A stretch of 16,383 nt of DNA from an uncultured Oscillospiraceae bacterium (lineage in GTDB: Bacteria > Bacillota > Clostridia > Oscillospirales > Acutalibacteraceae): NCBI GenBank assembly GCA_900552985.1, contig USBP01000010.1, positions 1-16,383 on the forward strand. Direction: 5' to 3'. Every line of letters starts with the position of its first letter. Position 1 is the first letter of the stretch. Of this stretch, positions 7,204 through 14,388 are shown in pieces. The position numbers and the translations under genes are program-made. A model generated the notes under the pieces. It ran no database searches. It was not told the origin of the DNA and saw only the letters and a program-made list of their open reading frames with translations.

Positions 7204-7233
7204 GCTCCTTTTCCCGTGTTGATAGGCAACCTC

Positions 7234-7262
7234 ATCTTAAAGGAGTCCATTCAAAAAGTCAA
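7234..7262 (-). promoter_or_regulatory. Promoter of the fucosidase gene
   Basis: On the minus strand TTGACT (7257-7262), 17 bases, then TAAGAT (7234-7239). Predicted transcription start is near 7227, leaving a very short leader of about 25-33 bases. The -35 sits in the T-rich tail of the upstream gene's terminator. Confidence 0.75.
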
Positions 7263-7310
7263 TATACAAAATGCCTCACGCGGAATTCTGTGTGATCCCG
7301 CGTGAGGCGT
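7262..7310 (-). terminator. Intrinsic terminator of the glycosyltransferase gene
   Basis: CCGCGTGAGGC (7298-7308) pairs perfectly with GCCTCACGCGG (7273-7283), an 11-bp stem with a 14-base loop. ATTTTGTATATT follows on the minus strand. It begins 32 bases after the stop at 7342. Confidence 0.85.
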
Positions 7311-7341
7311 ATACTCTTATGGATCTCCAACGGGTTCGGCC

Positions 7342-9981
7342 CTATTCCTGATTCATCCCGTCCCGGCAAAGATACTGATACAGACGCTCGCAATGATTGC
7401 CCTTTTCCACAAAGAAATGGTCGATTCTCTCCTGATAGACGGGGTCAGCAACAAAGCCCGCTTCGATTCTGCGGATCGTGAGGGCGGCCGCCTCCTCCGG
7501 CGTAGTGGCAAAATCTCCAAATCCATTTTTAAAATCCAAATCCAAGCCCCGGTAGAAAGTAGCGCATCCGCTCTTAAACTCCAAATAATCCGGCACAAAA
7601 TACAAAAGCTGGCGCCCCAAATAAATAAAATCAAAGTTAAAGCTGGAGAAATCTGTTATAAAAAGCTGGTAGTCCTCCAAATCAACATTTGCGGGCGCGA
7701 GACGGATCCTGTCGGAGAAGAGGTTATCAAAGACATATAGATATCCACGGAAATTCGGATGCAGTTTAAAATCGATATACAGATCGTATTTTTCCAACGC
7801 TGCAAGCAAATCCGGATTCGTCAGGAAGGCAACCATGCCTTTAAAATAATTAGAGCTCCGCAAGATATTATCATACAGCTTTCGGGTTCTGTGCGTATAC
7901 TTCCCAATCAGCATCTCACGCCAGCTGGGCGCATACAAGATTCTGTTTTTCGGCTTTTTCGTTAAATCAACATGATCGTACCGCGCCATGCCCGTCGGAA
8001 TCAGATCTTCTTTGTTGTACCCATAGTGTTCTACAAAATTGTGCTGCTCAAACTGTGACGAAACAACAATACGATTGACGTATACGCGGTCTTTGGAATA
8101 TTTCGTAGGCGTCGTCGCATGTAAAATGCCATGCTGCAGATAAATCACTTCAAAGTCAATCAGATTGAAAAAGAGCCGTTTGTGCTTGGGAATCAACGGG
8201 GTAAAGGAAGAAGCCTCACAAAAAGACGTAAGGATTTTTTGGCAGGCGATGTACAACAGCTTGTGGCGGGTGGAGCCAAAGGTTACAACGTGCTTCTGCT
8301 GCTCCGGTGTAAAGAGCCCCTCCATACGGGATGCGTCTCCATCCACAATGAAATACCGTTTCACGCCATCCTGCTTATCAAAATCATGAATAAATTGATA
8401 GTAGGCATTATCCTTTACCGTATACAAATTATCATTGTAGAGCCAGATCGGCTGTTTTTTCAAATGAAGAACAGCCAGATAGGTCGGCAGGAATTTGGGG
8501 CTCTGAAGTAAAAATTTCAATCCCAGGCGCAGCTTGTGAACCGCTGTTTGCAGCTTTGACAAAGGCGCAAAGGAAAACGTAGCGTCAGAAAGCTGAATCT
8601 TTTTCCCTCTTTTTACAAATACAAACTCCGGTCTCCTGCGATTGGCAACATAATTCGCATCAAAATCAAAGAGCACATCATACCGATACCCGGCCATCTC
8701 AATAAAAAACTTGATATCCTGCTTTGCGTGGAACTGTAAGCTGAAATCGAAAGACCAATTGCGGGCGCATTTATGCTCGCAATAATAGTAACTAAACGAG
8801 GATTCCCCAAGTGTAACCGGATACCGCTCCCCTGTGGCCAGATCCTGTGCATACAAATTCGGCTTGTCCGTATATAAAAAGAACGGAGAGCGGATATAAC
8901 CAATCATCCGCATCTGATCGCCGGTAAAATAGTACCTCCGAACCACCATCATCGCATTACGCCGGCTGATAAAGGCTTCTCCATCTACAGAGATCGTTTG
9001 TTCCTCCGGGCCAAGCTGGATTTCTGCCCGCCGGTTCGGCTTCATCTGAAGGAAAAAGACGCGGTAATATTCATCCATCGGGGTAAATGAAAGTAAAACG
9101 GCGTCGTCTACCTTTTCCAAAAGATGCGCGATCCTGCCGACTTCCCGCTCATACTCCTCCCCCTCATATTGATAAGGAAAGAGCTTGTTGCCCTTCATCC
9201 GAAAAGTGAGATTATGCAAAAATACGCACTGATAATAAGCGGGCACGTGCTCATACTGTGAAAACAGCTCTTCAAAATAACCGATCACCTGATCGTAACA
9301 ATACAGGGGGTATAAACGGGTCGATACAATGCTGTCTGCGTGTTGATTATAAATGTATTCCCCTTCTGCACTATATCCAATTTTCATCTTCTGTGACAGG
9401 ACTTCGTTATTGAAGGCCTGATCTTCCATATAAAAATTAGGCGTCTCACGGAACAGGATATTGTGCTCCAACCTGTTTTTTACGCAAACATTAATTGTGG
9501 TCTGCACCACCATCGGCGTCTCGTTCAGATCATATATTCCAGATTCTACTAAAGTCCTATAGCGGAAATGATCCCTTTTATGAGGCTTTCCGTTGGTATA
9601 ATAACGGATTTTATAGGTGAAAAGATCCACCTCGTCATAGTGAAGATCAAAAAGGGTTACTACAGAAAGAATCGTATCCGGTGCAAGCTCATCGTCATCA
9701 TCCAAGAAAAAGATATACTTCCCGCGGGCATGCTTCAGCCCCATGTTCCTGGTGGAGCTCAGGCCGCCGTTCTCCTTGTCAAGCACCAATACGTTGGAAA
9801 ATTTTTCCGCATAGCTTTGACAGATGCTCAGGCTGTCATCTGTTGAACCGTCATTGACGAAAATCACCTGAATATCTTGAAAAGGGATGGTCTGTTTTTG
9901 CAGAGAATCAAAGGCAATATGTACAAGATGCCCTCTGTTATAGACTGGAATAATGACAGATGCACGATAATCCCAATTCAT
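7342..9981 (-). CDS. Bifunctional envelope glycosyltransferase: GT2 domain fused to CDP-glycerol glycerophosphotransferase (TagF-like)
   Basis: An 879-residue two-enzyme fusion. Residues 6-~230 are a GT-A family 2 transferase: SVIIPVYNRG (8-17), VNDGSTDDS (42-50), NGGLSSTRNMGLKHARGKY (71-89) and the metal-binding FFLDDDD (91-97). Residues ~510-870 are a TagF/TarF-type CDP-glycerol:poly(glycerophosphate) transferase: IYLQHGILHATTP (H617), PTGMARYD, ILYAPSWRE (681-689), DFKLHPN (H741) and FITDFSSFNFDFIYLGR (774-790). Between them, ~315-465 is a beta-rich segment of unknown type. It should build teichoic-acid-like or phosphoglycerol-decorated surface polymer at the cytoplasmic membrane face. Start ATG 9981 is preceded by GAGGAG at 14 bases, slightly long, and an in-frame stop rules out upstream starts. 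The gene is a single unit with its own promoter and terminator, and is clearly AT-richer than its neighbours, suggesting separate origin. Confidence 0.9.
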   Translation of the reverse strand: MNWDYRASVIIPVYNRGHLVHIAFDSLQKQTIPFQDIQVIFVNDGSTDDSLSICQSYAEKFSNVLVLDKENGGLSSTRNMGLKHARGKYIFFLDDDDELAPDTILSVVTLFDLHYDEVDLFTYKIRYYTNGKPHKRDHFRYRTLVESGIYDLNETPMVVQTTINVCVKNRLEHNILFRETPNFYMEDQAFNNEVLSQKMKIGYSAEGEYIYNQHADSIVSTRLYPLYCYDQVIGYFEELFSQYEHVPAYYQCVFLHNLTFRMKGNKLFPYQYEGEEYEREVGRIAHLLEKVDDAVLLSFTPMDEYYRVFFLQMKPNRRAEIQLGPEEQTISVDGEAFISRRNAMMVVRRYYFTGDQMRMIGYIRSPFFLYTDKPNLYAQDLATGERYPVTLGESSFSYYYCEHKCARNWSFDFSLQFHAKQDIKFFIEMAGYRYDVLFDFDANYVANRRRPEFVFVKRGKKIQLSDATFSFAPLSKLQTAVHKLRLGLKFLLQSPKFLPTYLAVLHLKKQPIWLYNDNLYTVKDNAYYQFIHDFDKQDGVKRYFIVDGDASRMEGLFTPEQQKHVVTFGSTRHKLLYIACQKILTSFCEASSFTPLIPKHKRLFFNLIDFEVIYLQHGILHATTPTKYSKDRVYVNRIVVSSQFEQHNFVEHYGYNKEDLIPTGMARYDHVDLTKKPKNRILYAPSWREMLIGKYTHRTRKLYDNILRSSNYFKGMVAFLTNPDLLAALEKYDLYIDFKLHPNFRGYLYVFDNLFSDRIRLAPANVDLEDYQLFITDFSSFNFDFIYLGRQLLYFVPDYLEFKSGCATFYRGLDLDFKNGFGDFATTPEEAAALTIRRIEAGFVADPVYQERIDHFFVEKGNHCERLYQYLCRDGMNQE

Positions 9982-10044
9982 TGCTGCAAATCAATCTCCT
10001 CAAATTAAATTTATCAATTATCTACCATTCAAATCATTTACTTT

Positions 10045-10061
10045 TTGATATCGCGTATCAA
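10045..10061. repeat. Short inverted repeat in the glycosyltransferase leader
   Basis: TTGATA (10045-10050) and TATCAA (10056-10061) are perfect arms around TCGCG, just downstream of the predicted transcription start. It could be an operator or a weak RNA hairpin. Confidence 0.3.
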
Positions 10062-10081
10062 GCGGTCGATTTTGCGCTTCT

Positions 10082-10110
10082 ATTATAGCATCTTGATGAT
10101 GCTTTCGCAA
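10082..10110 (-). promoter_or_regulatory. Promoter of the glycosyltransferase gene
   Basis: On the minus strand TTGCGA (10105-10110), 17 bases, then consensus TATAAT (10082-10087). Predicted start is near 10075, with a leader of about 95 bases. The rest of 9982-10201 holds no gene and no clear terminator for the upstream DUF4474 gene. Confidence 0.72.
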
Positions 10111-10201
10111 TCATCACCCGTGTCTTCCTGTATTTCGCAGAATTTGCTCCCTATAAATCCCACAAACTCTCATGTACTTTCTTTGGCGTAAAAATCCCGC
10201 T

Positions 10202-11314
10202 TTAATACGCAAAGCTCACAATATTCCCTTCAACAGTATACGTTTCACCAAGGACATATCCCTGCTCCTCCAGGGCCGGGAGAAAGGCGTCGCGCATCTC
10301 TTCATTCGGGAATTCAACGCGCGCCTCAATCGTAACCTCCTCCGGCTCGCACATATAGCAGAAGATAAAGCCTGTCTGCCACCAGGTTTCTTCCATTTCA
10401 CGTTTGAATTTATAGTTGCCATCATGATAGAGCGTCATTTCCATGTTAATCATCTGCTCATCCGGCACTGTATAATAAAAATCATCGGTCAGAGTCGAGC
10501 CCGGCTCACGATAATACAGGCCCATCTCCGCCCCCGTCGCACACCAGAGGTATTCCCCCTTCCAAACCTGGAACATCCACTCGTAGCCGTCATAGTCAAA
10601 TTTAAAGCGCTTTGTATCCAATGTATAACCAAAATACGGCGCAATCTGATCGTAAAATTCGCAGTAACCCAGGGCGCGCATCCATGGATCATGCGCGGAA
10701 AAATAAATGCCCTGCGTCGCATCATAGTCAAAACCAATCGCCACAATGCCGCGCAGCCCATCATCACGGAATACGTTGCGATCCTCATCATAGACGATAT
10801 TGATGTCGAAATAATCATTATTGCTTAGCCACTCGTAGAAGGGCTGCGCAAAGGCAATGAGCTTGGGATTTTGGGAGGACATGAACTTGCCGTGCAGCGT
10901 TAGATCAACAATCTCCCAAAACTGGGGTCCCAGCTCAGCAAGCGAGGGCTTTTCCTCCGATGCTTCAGGCGATTCCGGCGTGGCGTTCTGCTCTGCCTGC
11001 GCGGCATCGGTCCGAGCCGGGAAGGCCTCCTGCTCTTCCTCCCCCTGTGCGATGGAATTCGCCTCGTCAGCCGCCTGTAGGGGGCAGGCCGCTGCCTCCT
11101 GCCGCACCGGGGCTGCCTCTTCTGTTTTCTCCCTTTGTACAGAGGCCGCTGTGGTCTTCTCAGCCTGCCATGGCTCCACAATGGCAGGCTCCTGCTGCTC
11201 CCGGTGGAGTTCCACCTCCGCTTCCGGTTGTACAGCCGCCGGCATGGGCGATACCAGCAGCATAAGCGCCGCCAGCGCTGCTGATAAGGCCTTTGTCATC
11301 CAAGTTGTCATCAT
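10202..11314 (-). CDS. Secreted DUF4474 domain protein
   Basis: A 370-residue exported protein of unknown function. The first ~28 residues are a signal peptide (MMTTWMTKAL, then the hydrophobic core SAALAALMLLVSPMPAA). Residues ~30-125 are a low-complexity Glu/Ala/Gln linker. The C-terminal ~190-355 matches my recall of DUF4474: IGFDYDATQGIYFSAHDPW, LGYCEFYDQIAPYFGY, then FKFDYDGYEWMFQVWKGEY and GAEMGLYYREPG. Several Trp and acidic residues and a Cys pair (FCYMC) are notable. Start ATG 11314 is chosen because AAAGGA lies eight bases upstream. An in-frame TTG at 11338 would place charged residues before the signal peptide. It has its own promoter and a leader hairpin. The C-terminal domain probably acts outside the membrane or in the wall. 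Confidence 0.78.
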   Translation of the reverse strand: MMTTWMTKALSAALAALMLLVSPMPAAVQPEAEVELHREQQEPAIVEPWQAEKTTAASVQREKTEEAAPVRQEAAACPLQAADEANSIAQGEEEQEAFPARTDAAQAEQNATPESPEASEEKPSLAELGPQFWEIVDLTLHGKFMSSQNPKLIAFAQPFYEWLSNNDYFDINIVYDEDRNVFRDDGLRGIVAIGFDYDATQGIYFSAHDPWMRALGYCEFYDQIAPYFGYTLDTKRFKFDYDGYEWMFQVWKGEYLWCATGAEMGLYYREPGSTLTDDFYYTVPDEQMINMEMTLYHDGNYKFKREMEETWWQTGFIFCYMCEPEEVTIEARVEFPNEEMRDAFLPALEEQGYVLGETYTVEGNIVSFAY

Positions 11315-11354
11315 GATCGTATTCCTTTCTCTTCCCAATCTGATCCATCATCCA

Positions 11355-11402
11355 TATCAAAAACCCGGCATCAGGAGCAAATGCAACAAATACTTGATGC
11401 CG
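11355..11402 (-). promoter_or_regulatory. Terminator-like hairpin in the DUF4474 leader (candidate attenuator)
   Basis: In the transcript CGGCATCA (11395-11402) pairs perfectly with TGATGCCG (11366-11373) around a 21-base loop. GG and TTTTTG follow (about 11359-11365). It starts just after the predicted transcription start and ends about 50 bases before the ATG, the layout of an attenuator. No antiterminator or riboswitch fold was recognised. Confidence 0.4.
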
Positions 11403-11414
11403 TATCCTGCGTCC

Positions 11415-11443
11415 ATTATAATCAACTTTTCGCTATTTGCAAA
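11415..11443 (-). promoter_or_regulatory. Promoter of the DUF4474 gene
   Basis: On the minus strand TTTGCA (11438-11443), 17 bases, then TATAAT (11415-11420). Predicted start is near 11408, giving a leader of about 94 bases. With the nanA terminator and the leader hairpin this accounts for the 304-base stretch 11315-11618; I see no gene in it. Confidence 0.68.
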
Positions 11444-11518
11444 GAGAAATCAGCCGGTTTCGCAAATTTTTCCCCTTTTCATGCGGTATTTCTCCAAACT
11501 GGGCCGAAAAAGGGCATA

Positions 11519-11556
11519 CAAAAAGCCGGCCGCCCCTGAAAAGGAAACGCCCGGCC
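11519..11556 (-). terminator. Intrinsic terminator of nanA
   Basis: On the minus strand GCCGG (11551-11555) pairs with CCGGC (11525-11529). One mismatch and a further CG/CG step extend the stem, and TTTTTG follows. It lies about 65 bases past the nanA stop. Confidence 0.65.
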
Positions 11557-11618
11557 TCCAGCACTCCTGTTGATCAAAGGAACAAATCTGCACGCTCCTG
11601 TTACAGCGCCTTCGCCCT

Positions 11619-12536
11619 TCAGCCGATAAAGCGGGCAAGCGCCGCATCGATGAGCGCCATGCTCTTCTCCACCACCGGAAGATCTTCCTGCGACAGCGGC
11701 GTCAACGGCGCGCGCACACTGCCGACCGCCACGCCTCTGCGCCGCAGGATTTCTTTATTCACAGCATACATATTGGCACGGCCAGAGCACAGCGCAGCAA
11801 TGATTTCATCCACCGCGTATTGGATCTCCTGCGCCTGCTCCAGCTCCCCTGCCCGTACGAGGGCGTCCGCTTTTAAAAACAGCTCCGGCATCACCGCATA
11901 GGTGCCGCCGATGCCGCCATCCGCCCCCATGGCGCGGCCGCCGACAAACTGCTCGTCCGGGCCGTTAAACACAACAAAATCCTTGCCGCCCTCCGCCTTA
12001 AACATCTGGATATCCTGCACCGGCATGGAGGAGTTTTTCACGCCAATAACGCGGCTGTTTTTTCGCATCTCGCGAAACAGCGGCATCGTCAGCGCCACCC
12101 CTGCGAGCTGCGGGATGTTATAGATTACAAAATCCGTATGCGGCGCAGCAGCGGAGATGGTGTTCCAATATTCCGCAATCGCATACTCCGGCAAATGGAA
12201 ATAGATCGGCGGGATGCTTGCAATCGCATCTACACCCTGCGCCTCGGCGTGGCGGGCCAGCTCTACGCTATCCCGCGTATTGTTGCAGGCAACGTGAGCA
12301 ATGACCGTCGCCTTGCCCCTGGCCTCCGCCATCACATTCTCCAGCGTGAGCTTCCGCTCCTTCACACTCTGATAGATGCATTCTCCGGAGGAGCCGCAGA
12401 CATACAGGCCCTTCACGCCCTTCTCAATCAGATACCGCGCCAGGGCGCGCGTACGCTCTGGGCTTACCTCGCCCGCATCGTCATAGCAGGCGTAAAATGC
12501 AGGGATAACGCCCCTGTATTTATCCAAACGATCCAT
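11619..12536 (-). CDS. nanA: N-acetylneuraminate lyase (DapA/NanA family class I aldolase)
   Basis: A 305-residue TIM-barrel aldolase that splits N-acetylneuraminate into N-acetylmannosamine and pyruvate. Marks: GSSGE (48-52), the counterpart of the NanA GSTGE carboxylate-binding loop; Y139 in VIYNIPQLAGV; and the Schiff-base Lys K167 in VIGVKNSS. These positions are within two of those in E. coli NanA (Y137, K165). YNIP rather than YNVP also favours NanA over dihydrodipicolinate synthase. The divergent nanE-nanK pair makes the sialic-acid role close to certain. Start ATG 12536 follows AAAGGA by 13 bases. An upstream in-frame start at 12626 would cross the shared promoter and is rejected. The promoter shares its -10 with nanE. 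The enzyme should be cytoplasmic. Confidence 0.93.
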   Translation of the reverse strand: MDRLDKYRGVIPAFYACYDDAGEVSPERTRALARYLIEKGVKGLYVCGSSGECIYQSVKERKLTLENVMAEARGKATVIAHVACNNTRDSVELARHAEAQGVDAIASIPPIYFHLPEYAIAEYWNTISAAAPHTDFVIYNIPQLAGVALTMPLFREMRKNSRVIGVKNSSMPVQDIQMFKAEGGKDFVVFNGPDEQFVGGRAMGADGGIGGTYAVMPELFLKADALVRAGELEQAQEIQYAVDEIIAALCSGRANMYAVNKEILRRRGVAVGSVRAPLTPLSQEDLPVVEKSMALIDAALARFIG

Positions 12537-12578
12537 ATTGAAACCACAATCCTTTCTGTTTCCTGAGCGAAAAGGCTC

Positions 12579-12607
12579 TTCCCAACCGGGCAGTTCTATT
12601 ATATAAT
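12579..12607 (+). promoter_or_regulatory. Promoter of nanEK
   Basis: TTCCCA (12579-12584), 17 bases, then TATAAT (12602-12607). Predicted start is near 12614, with a leader of about 47 bases. A direct repeat TTGAA, GCGG, TTGAA (12607-12620) lies at the start site and could be a regulator half-site pair. Confidence 0.6.
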
Positions 12608-12626
12608 TGAAGCGGTTGAAAAACAA
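12598..12626 (-). promoter_or_regulatory. Promoter of nanA
   Basis: On the minus strand TTGTTT (12621-12626), 17 bases, then TATAAT (12598-12603). The -10 overlaps the plus-strand nanE -10 within one palindrome. Confidence 0.65.
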
Positions 12627-12660
12627 GCGTTCCTATCATATTTCTGAAAAAGGATGGAGC

Positions 12661-13347
12661 ATGATGAAAGATTATTCTGTGTTTGACCGTGTGCGCGGCG
12701 GGCTGATTGTCTCCTGCCAGGCGCTGAAGGAGGAGCCGCTGCACAGCTCCTACATTATGTCCCGCATGGCAGTAGCCGCCGAAATGAGCGGAGCCGTTGG
12801 GATCCGGGCCAATACGGTGGAGGATATCACGGAAATCCGCAAGGCAGTCAAACTGCCGATGATCGGCATTATTAAGCAGGTGTATAACGACAGCGACGTC
12901 TATATCACCCCCACGATGGCTGAGGTGGATGCGCTTGTAAAAACGGGCGTAGAGATTATCGCCATGGATGCCACCAAGCGCCCGCGTACCGGAGGCAAAA
13001 GCCTGGAGGAAATCTTCGGCGAGGTGCGTGCAAAATACCCGGATCAGCTCTTTATGGCAGATTGCTCCTGCTTTGAAGAAGCAATGCACGCCGCTGAACT
13101 TGGCTTTGACTGCGTGGGCACCACTCTGGCCGGTTACACCCCATATACCAGGGGAACGGCGCTGCCCGACCTGCCCTTTATTGAAAAAATTGCAAAAGCC
13201 GTCAGCGTGCCCGTGATTGCGGAGGGCGGTATTCACTACCCACAGCAACTGCGTCAGGCGCTGGATGCGGGTGCGTTCTGTGCTGTGGTGGGCGGGGCGA
13301 TCACCCGCCCGCAGGAGATCACCAAACGGTTTGTGGAGGTCTTATGA
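12661..13347 (+). CDS. nanE: N-acetylmannosamine-6-phosphate 2-epimerase
   Basis: A 228-residue TIM-barrel epimerase converting ManNAc-6-P to GlcNAc-6-P in sialic-acid breakdown. Family marks: [18 protein letters not shown] (13-30), AVGIRA (45-50), the conserved Lys K72 in [18 protein letters not shown] (99-109), [24 protein letters not shown], and the conserved Glu E188 in [10 protein letters not shown] followed by VVGGAITRP. Lys72 and Glu188 correspond to the catalytic pair known in NanE. Start ATG 12661 is preceded by AAGGATGGAGC; ATG 12664 is equally possible. An upstream in-frame ATG at 12607 lies in the promoter. It overlaps nanK by four bases (ATGA), so translation is coupled. Confidence 0.96.
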   Translation: MMKDYSVFDRVRGGLIVSCQALKEEPLHSSYIMSRMAVAAEMSGAVGIRANTVEDITEIRKAVKLPMIGIIKQVYNDSDVYITPTMAEVDALVKTGVEIIAMDATKRPRTGGKSLEEIFGEVRAKYPDQLFMADCSCFEEAMHAAELGFDCVGTTLAGYTPYTRGTALPDLPFIEKIAKAVSVPVIAEGGIHYPQQLRQALDAGAFCAVVGGAITRPQEITKRFVEVL

Positions 13348-14240
13348 GCAGCGGGAACATCGCCGTTGTGGATATCGGCGGCACCAACATCAAATATGGG
13401 TTCCTGCCGGAGGGCGGTTCTTCGATACAGGAGGTACGGGAAGCGCCTACCAATGCGCACTTGGGCGGCGCAGCGCTGATGACAGCTGTGCAGGAGCTTT
13501 TGCGTACGCTCCCTGCCTTTGATCGCATCGGGGTGAGCACCTGCGGCCAGGTGGAGCAGGGAACTGGCTCTATCCGATATGCGACGGATAATGTGCCGGG
13601 CTACACAGGCACGCCGGTGCGCGCCCTGTTGGAGAATGCCTTTCGCGTGCCGGTTGCTGTGGAAAACGACGTCAACGCCGCCGCCCTTGGCGAGGCGCAT
13701 TTTGGCGCAGGGCGCGGTTGCCAGAATTTTTTATGCCTGACCTACGGCACCGGTATCGGCGGCGCGGCGATCATAAATGGCGCGCTTTACATCGGCTGCC
13801 ACGGTGCAGCCGGGGAGTTTGGGCATACTGTTACACATGCAGGCGGGCGGGCCTGCACCTGTGGCGGCGCAGGCTGCTATGAGGCCTACGCCTCCACCAG
13901 CGCGCTGACCAAGAGCGCAGAAGCGATCATCGGCCACCCCGTCAACGGCAGGGAGCTGTTCCACCTGCTGGCAGACGGCGATTTAAAAATCGCCGCGCTT
14001 ATAGATAGCTGGGTAGAGGAAATCGCCCTTGGCCTCGCAGGCCTCGTTTACAGCTTTGATCCGGAACGCATCGTGCTCGGCGGCGGCATTATGCGGGAGC
14101 CCTATCTGCTGCCGCGATTGCGCAAAGCAATAGACGGCCTGCTGATGCCAAGCTATCGCGGCGTTGTGCTCGCGCCCGCACAGCTCGGGAACACAGCGGG
14201 TCTGATGGGGGCTTATTGGGCGGCCGCCCATTTGGCGTAA
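13344..14240 (+). CDS. nanK: ROK-family N-acetylmannosamine kinase
   Basis: A 298-residue sugar kinase that phosphorylates ManNAc to ManNAc-6-P for NanE. Marks: the phosphate loop [12 protein letters not shown] (8-19); catalytic D109 in [23 protein letters not shown] (133-143); and the ROK zinc site H161 (GEFGH) with C171, C173 and C178 in [21 protein letters not shown] (244-250) is the usual adenine-side loop. Length is normal for ROK kinases. The ROK fold alone cannot separate ManNAc kinase from glucokinase or N-acetylglucosamine kinase; the overlap with nanE supports NanK. The ribosome binding site GGAGG lies inside the nanE end. A strong terminator follows. Confidence 0.92.
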   Translation: MSSGNIAVVDIGGTNIKYGFLPEGGSSIQEVREAPTNAHLGGAALMTAVQELLRTLPAFDRIGVSTCGQVEQGTGSIRYATDNVPGYTGTPVRALLENAFRVPVAVENDVNAAALGEAHFGAGRGCQNFLCLTYGTGIGGAAIINGALYIGCHGAAGEFGHTVTHAGGRACTCGGAGCYEAYASTSALTKSAEAIIGHPVNGRELFHLLADGDLKIAALIDSWVEEIALGLAGLVYSFDPERIVLGGGIMREPYLLPRLRKAIDGLLMPSYRGVVLAPAQLGNTAGLMGAYWAAAHLA

Positions 14241-14328
14241 AGCTTTTGCCGGTCTGTGTGCCGTCGCGTCCGCACAGCCTGCAAAGCGCTTGTGTGTAAA
14301 GGCATGCCTGCCATCCGTCAAAACGGGC

Positions 14329-14370
14329 AGAGGGCTTTCTGCAACGAATGACAGAAAGCCCTCTCTTTTT
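14329..14370. terminator. Intrinsic terminator between nanK and cysK
   Basis: AGAGGGCTTTCTG (14329-14341) and CAGAAAGCCCTCT (14352-14364) form a perfect 13-bp stem with a 10-base loop. CTTTTTG follows on the plus strand, ending nanK. On the minus strand the tail GCCCGTTTTG is weaker, but it may also end the converging cysK transcript. It contains the only notable structure in 14241-14388. Confidence 0.88.
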
Positions 14371-14388
14371 GTATGCATTCCGGCCTTT

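Noticed and set aside
7218..7230. GTTG-ATAGG-CAAC as a LacI-type operator at the fucosidase start site
   Set aside because: Arms of only four bases are expected by chance, and there is no LacI gene nearby.
10857..11573. Ser/Ala/Cys-rich 238-codon frame on the plus strand
   Set aside because: Mirror of the low-complexity linker of the DUF4474 gene; its composition is an artefact of that repeat-like coding.
12607..12620. Catabolite-responsive (cre) site at the nan promoter
   Set aside because: TTGAA-GCGG-TTGAA is a direct repeat and does not fit the palindromic cre consensus well enough.
12520..13248. 242-codon frame antisense to nanE
   Set aside because: Covers the nan promoter region and nanE; nanE has full catalytic motifs while this has none.
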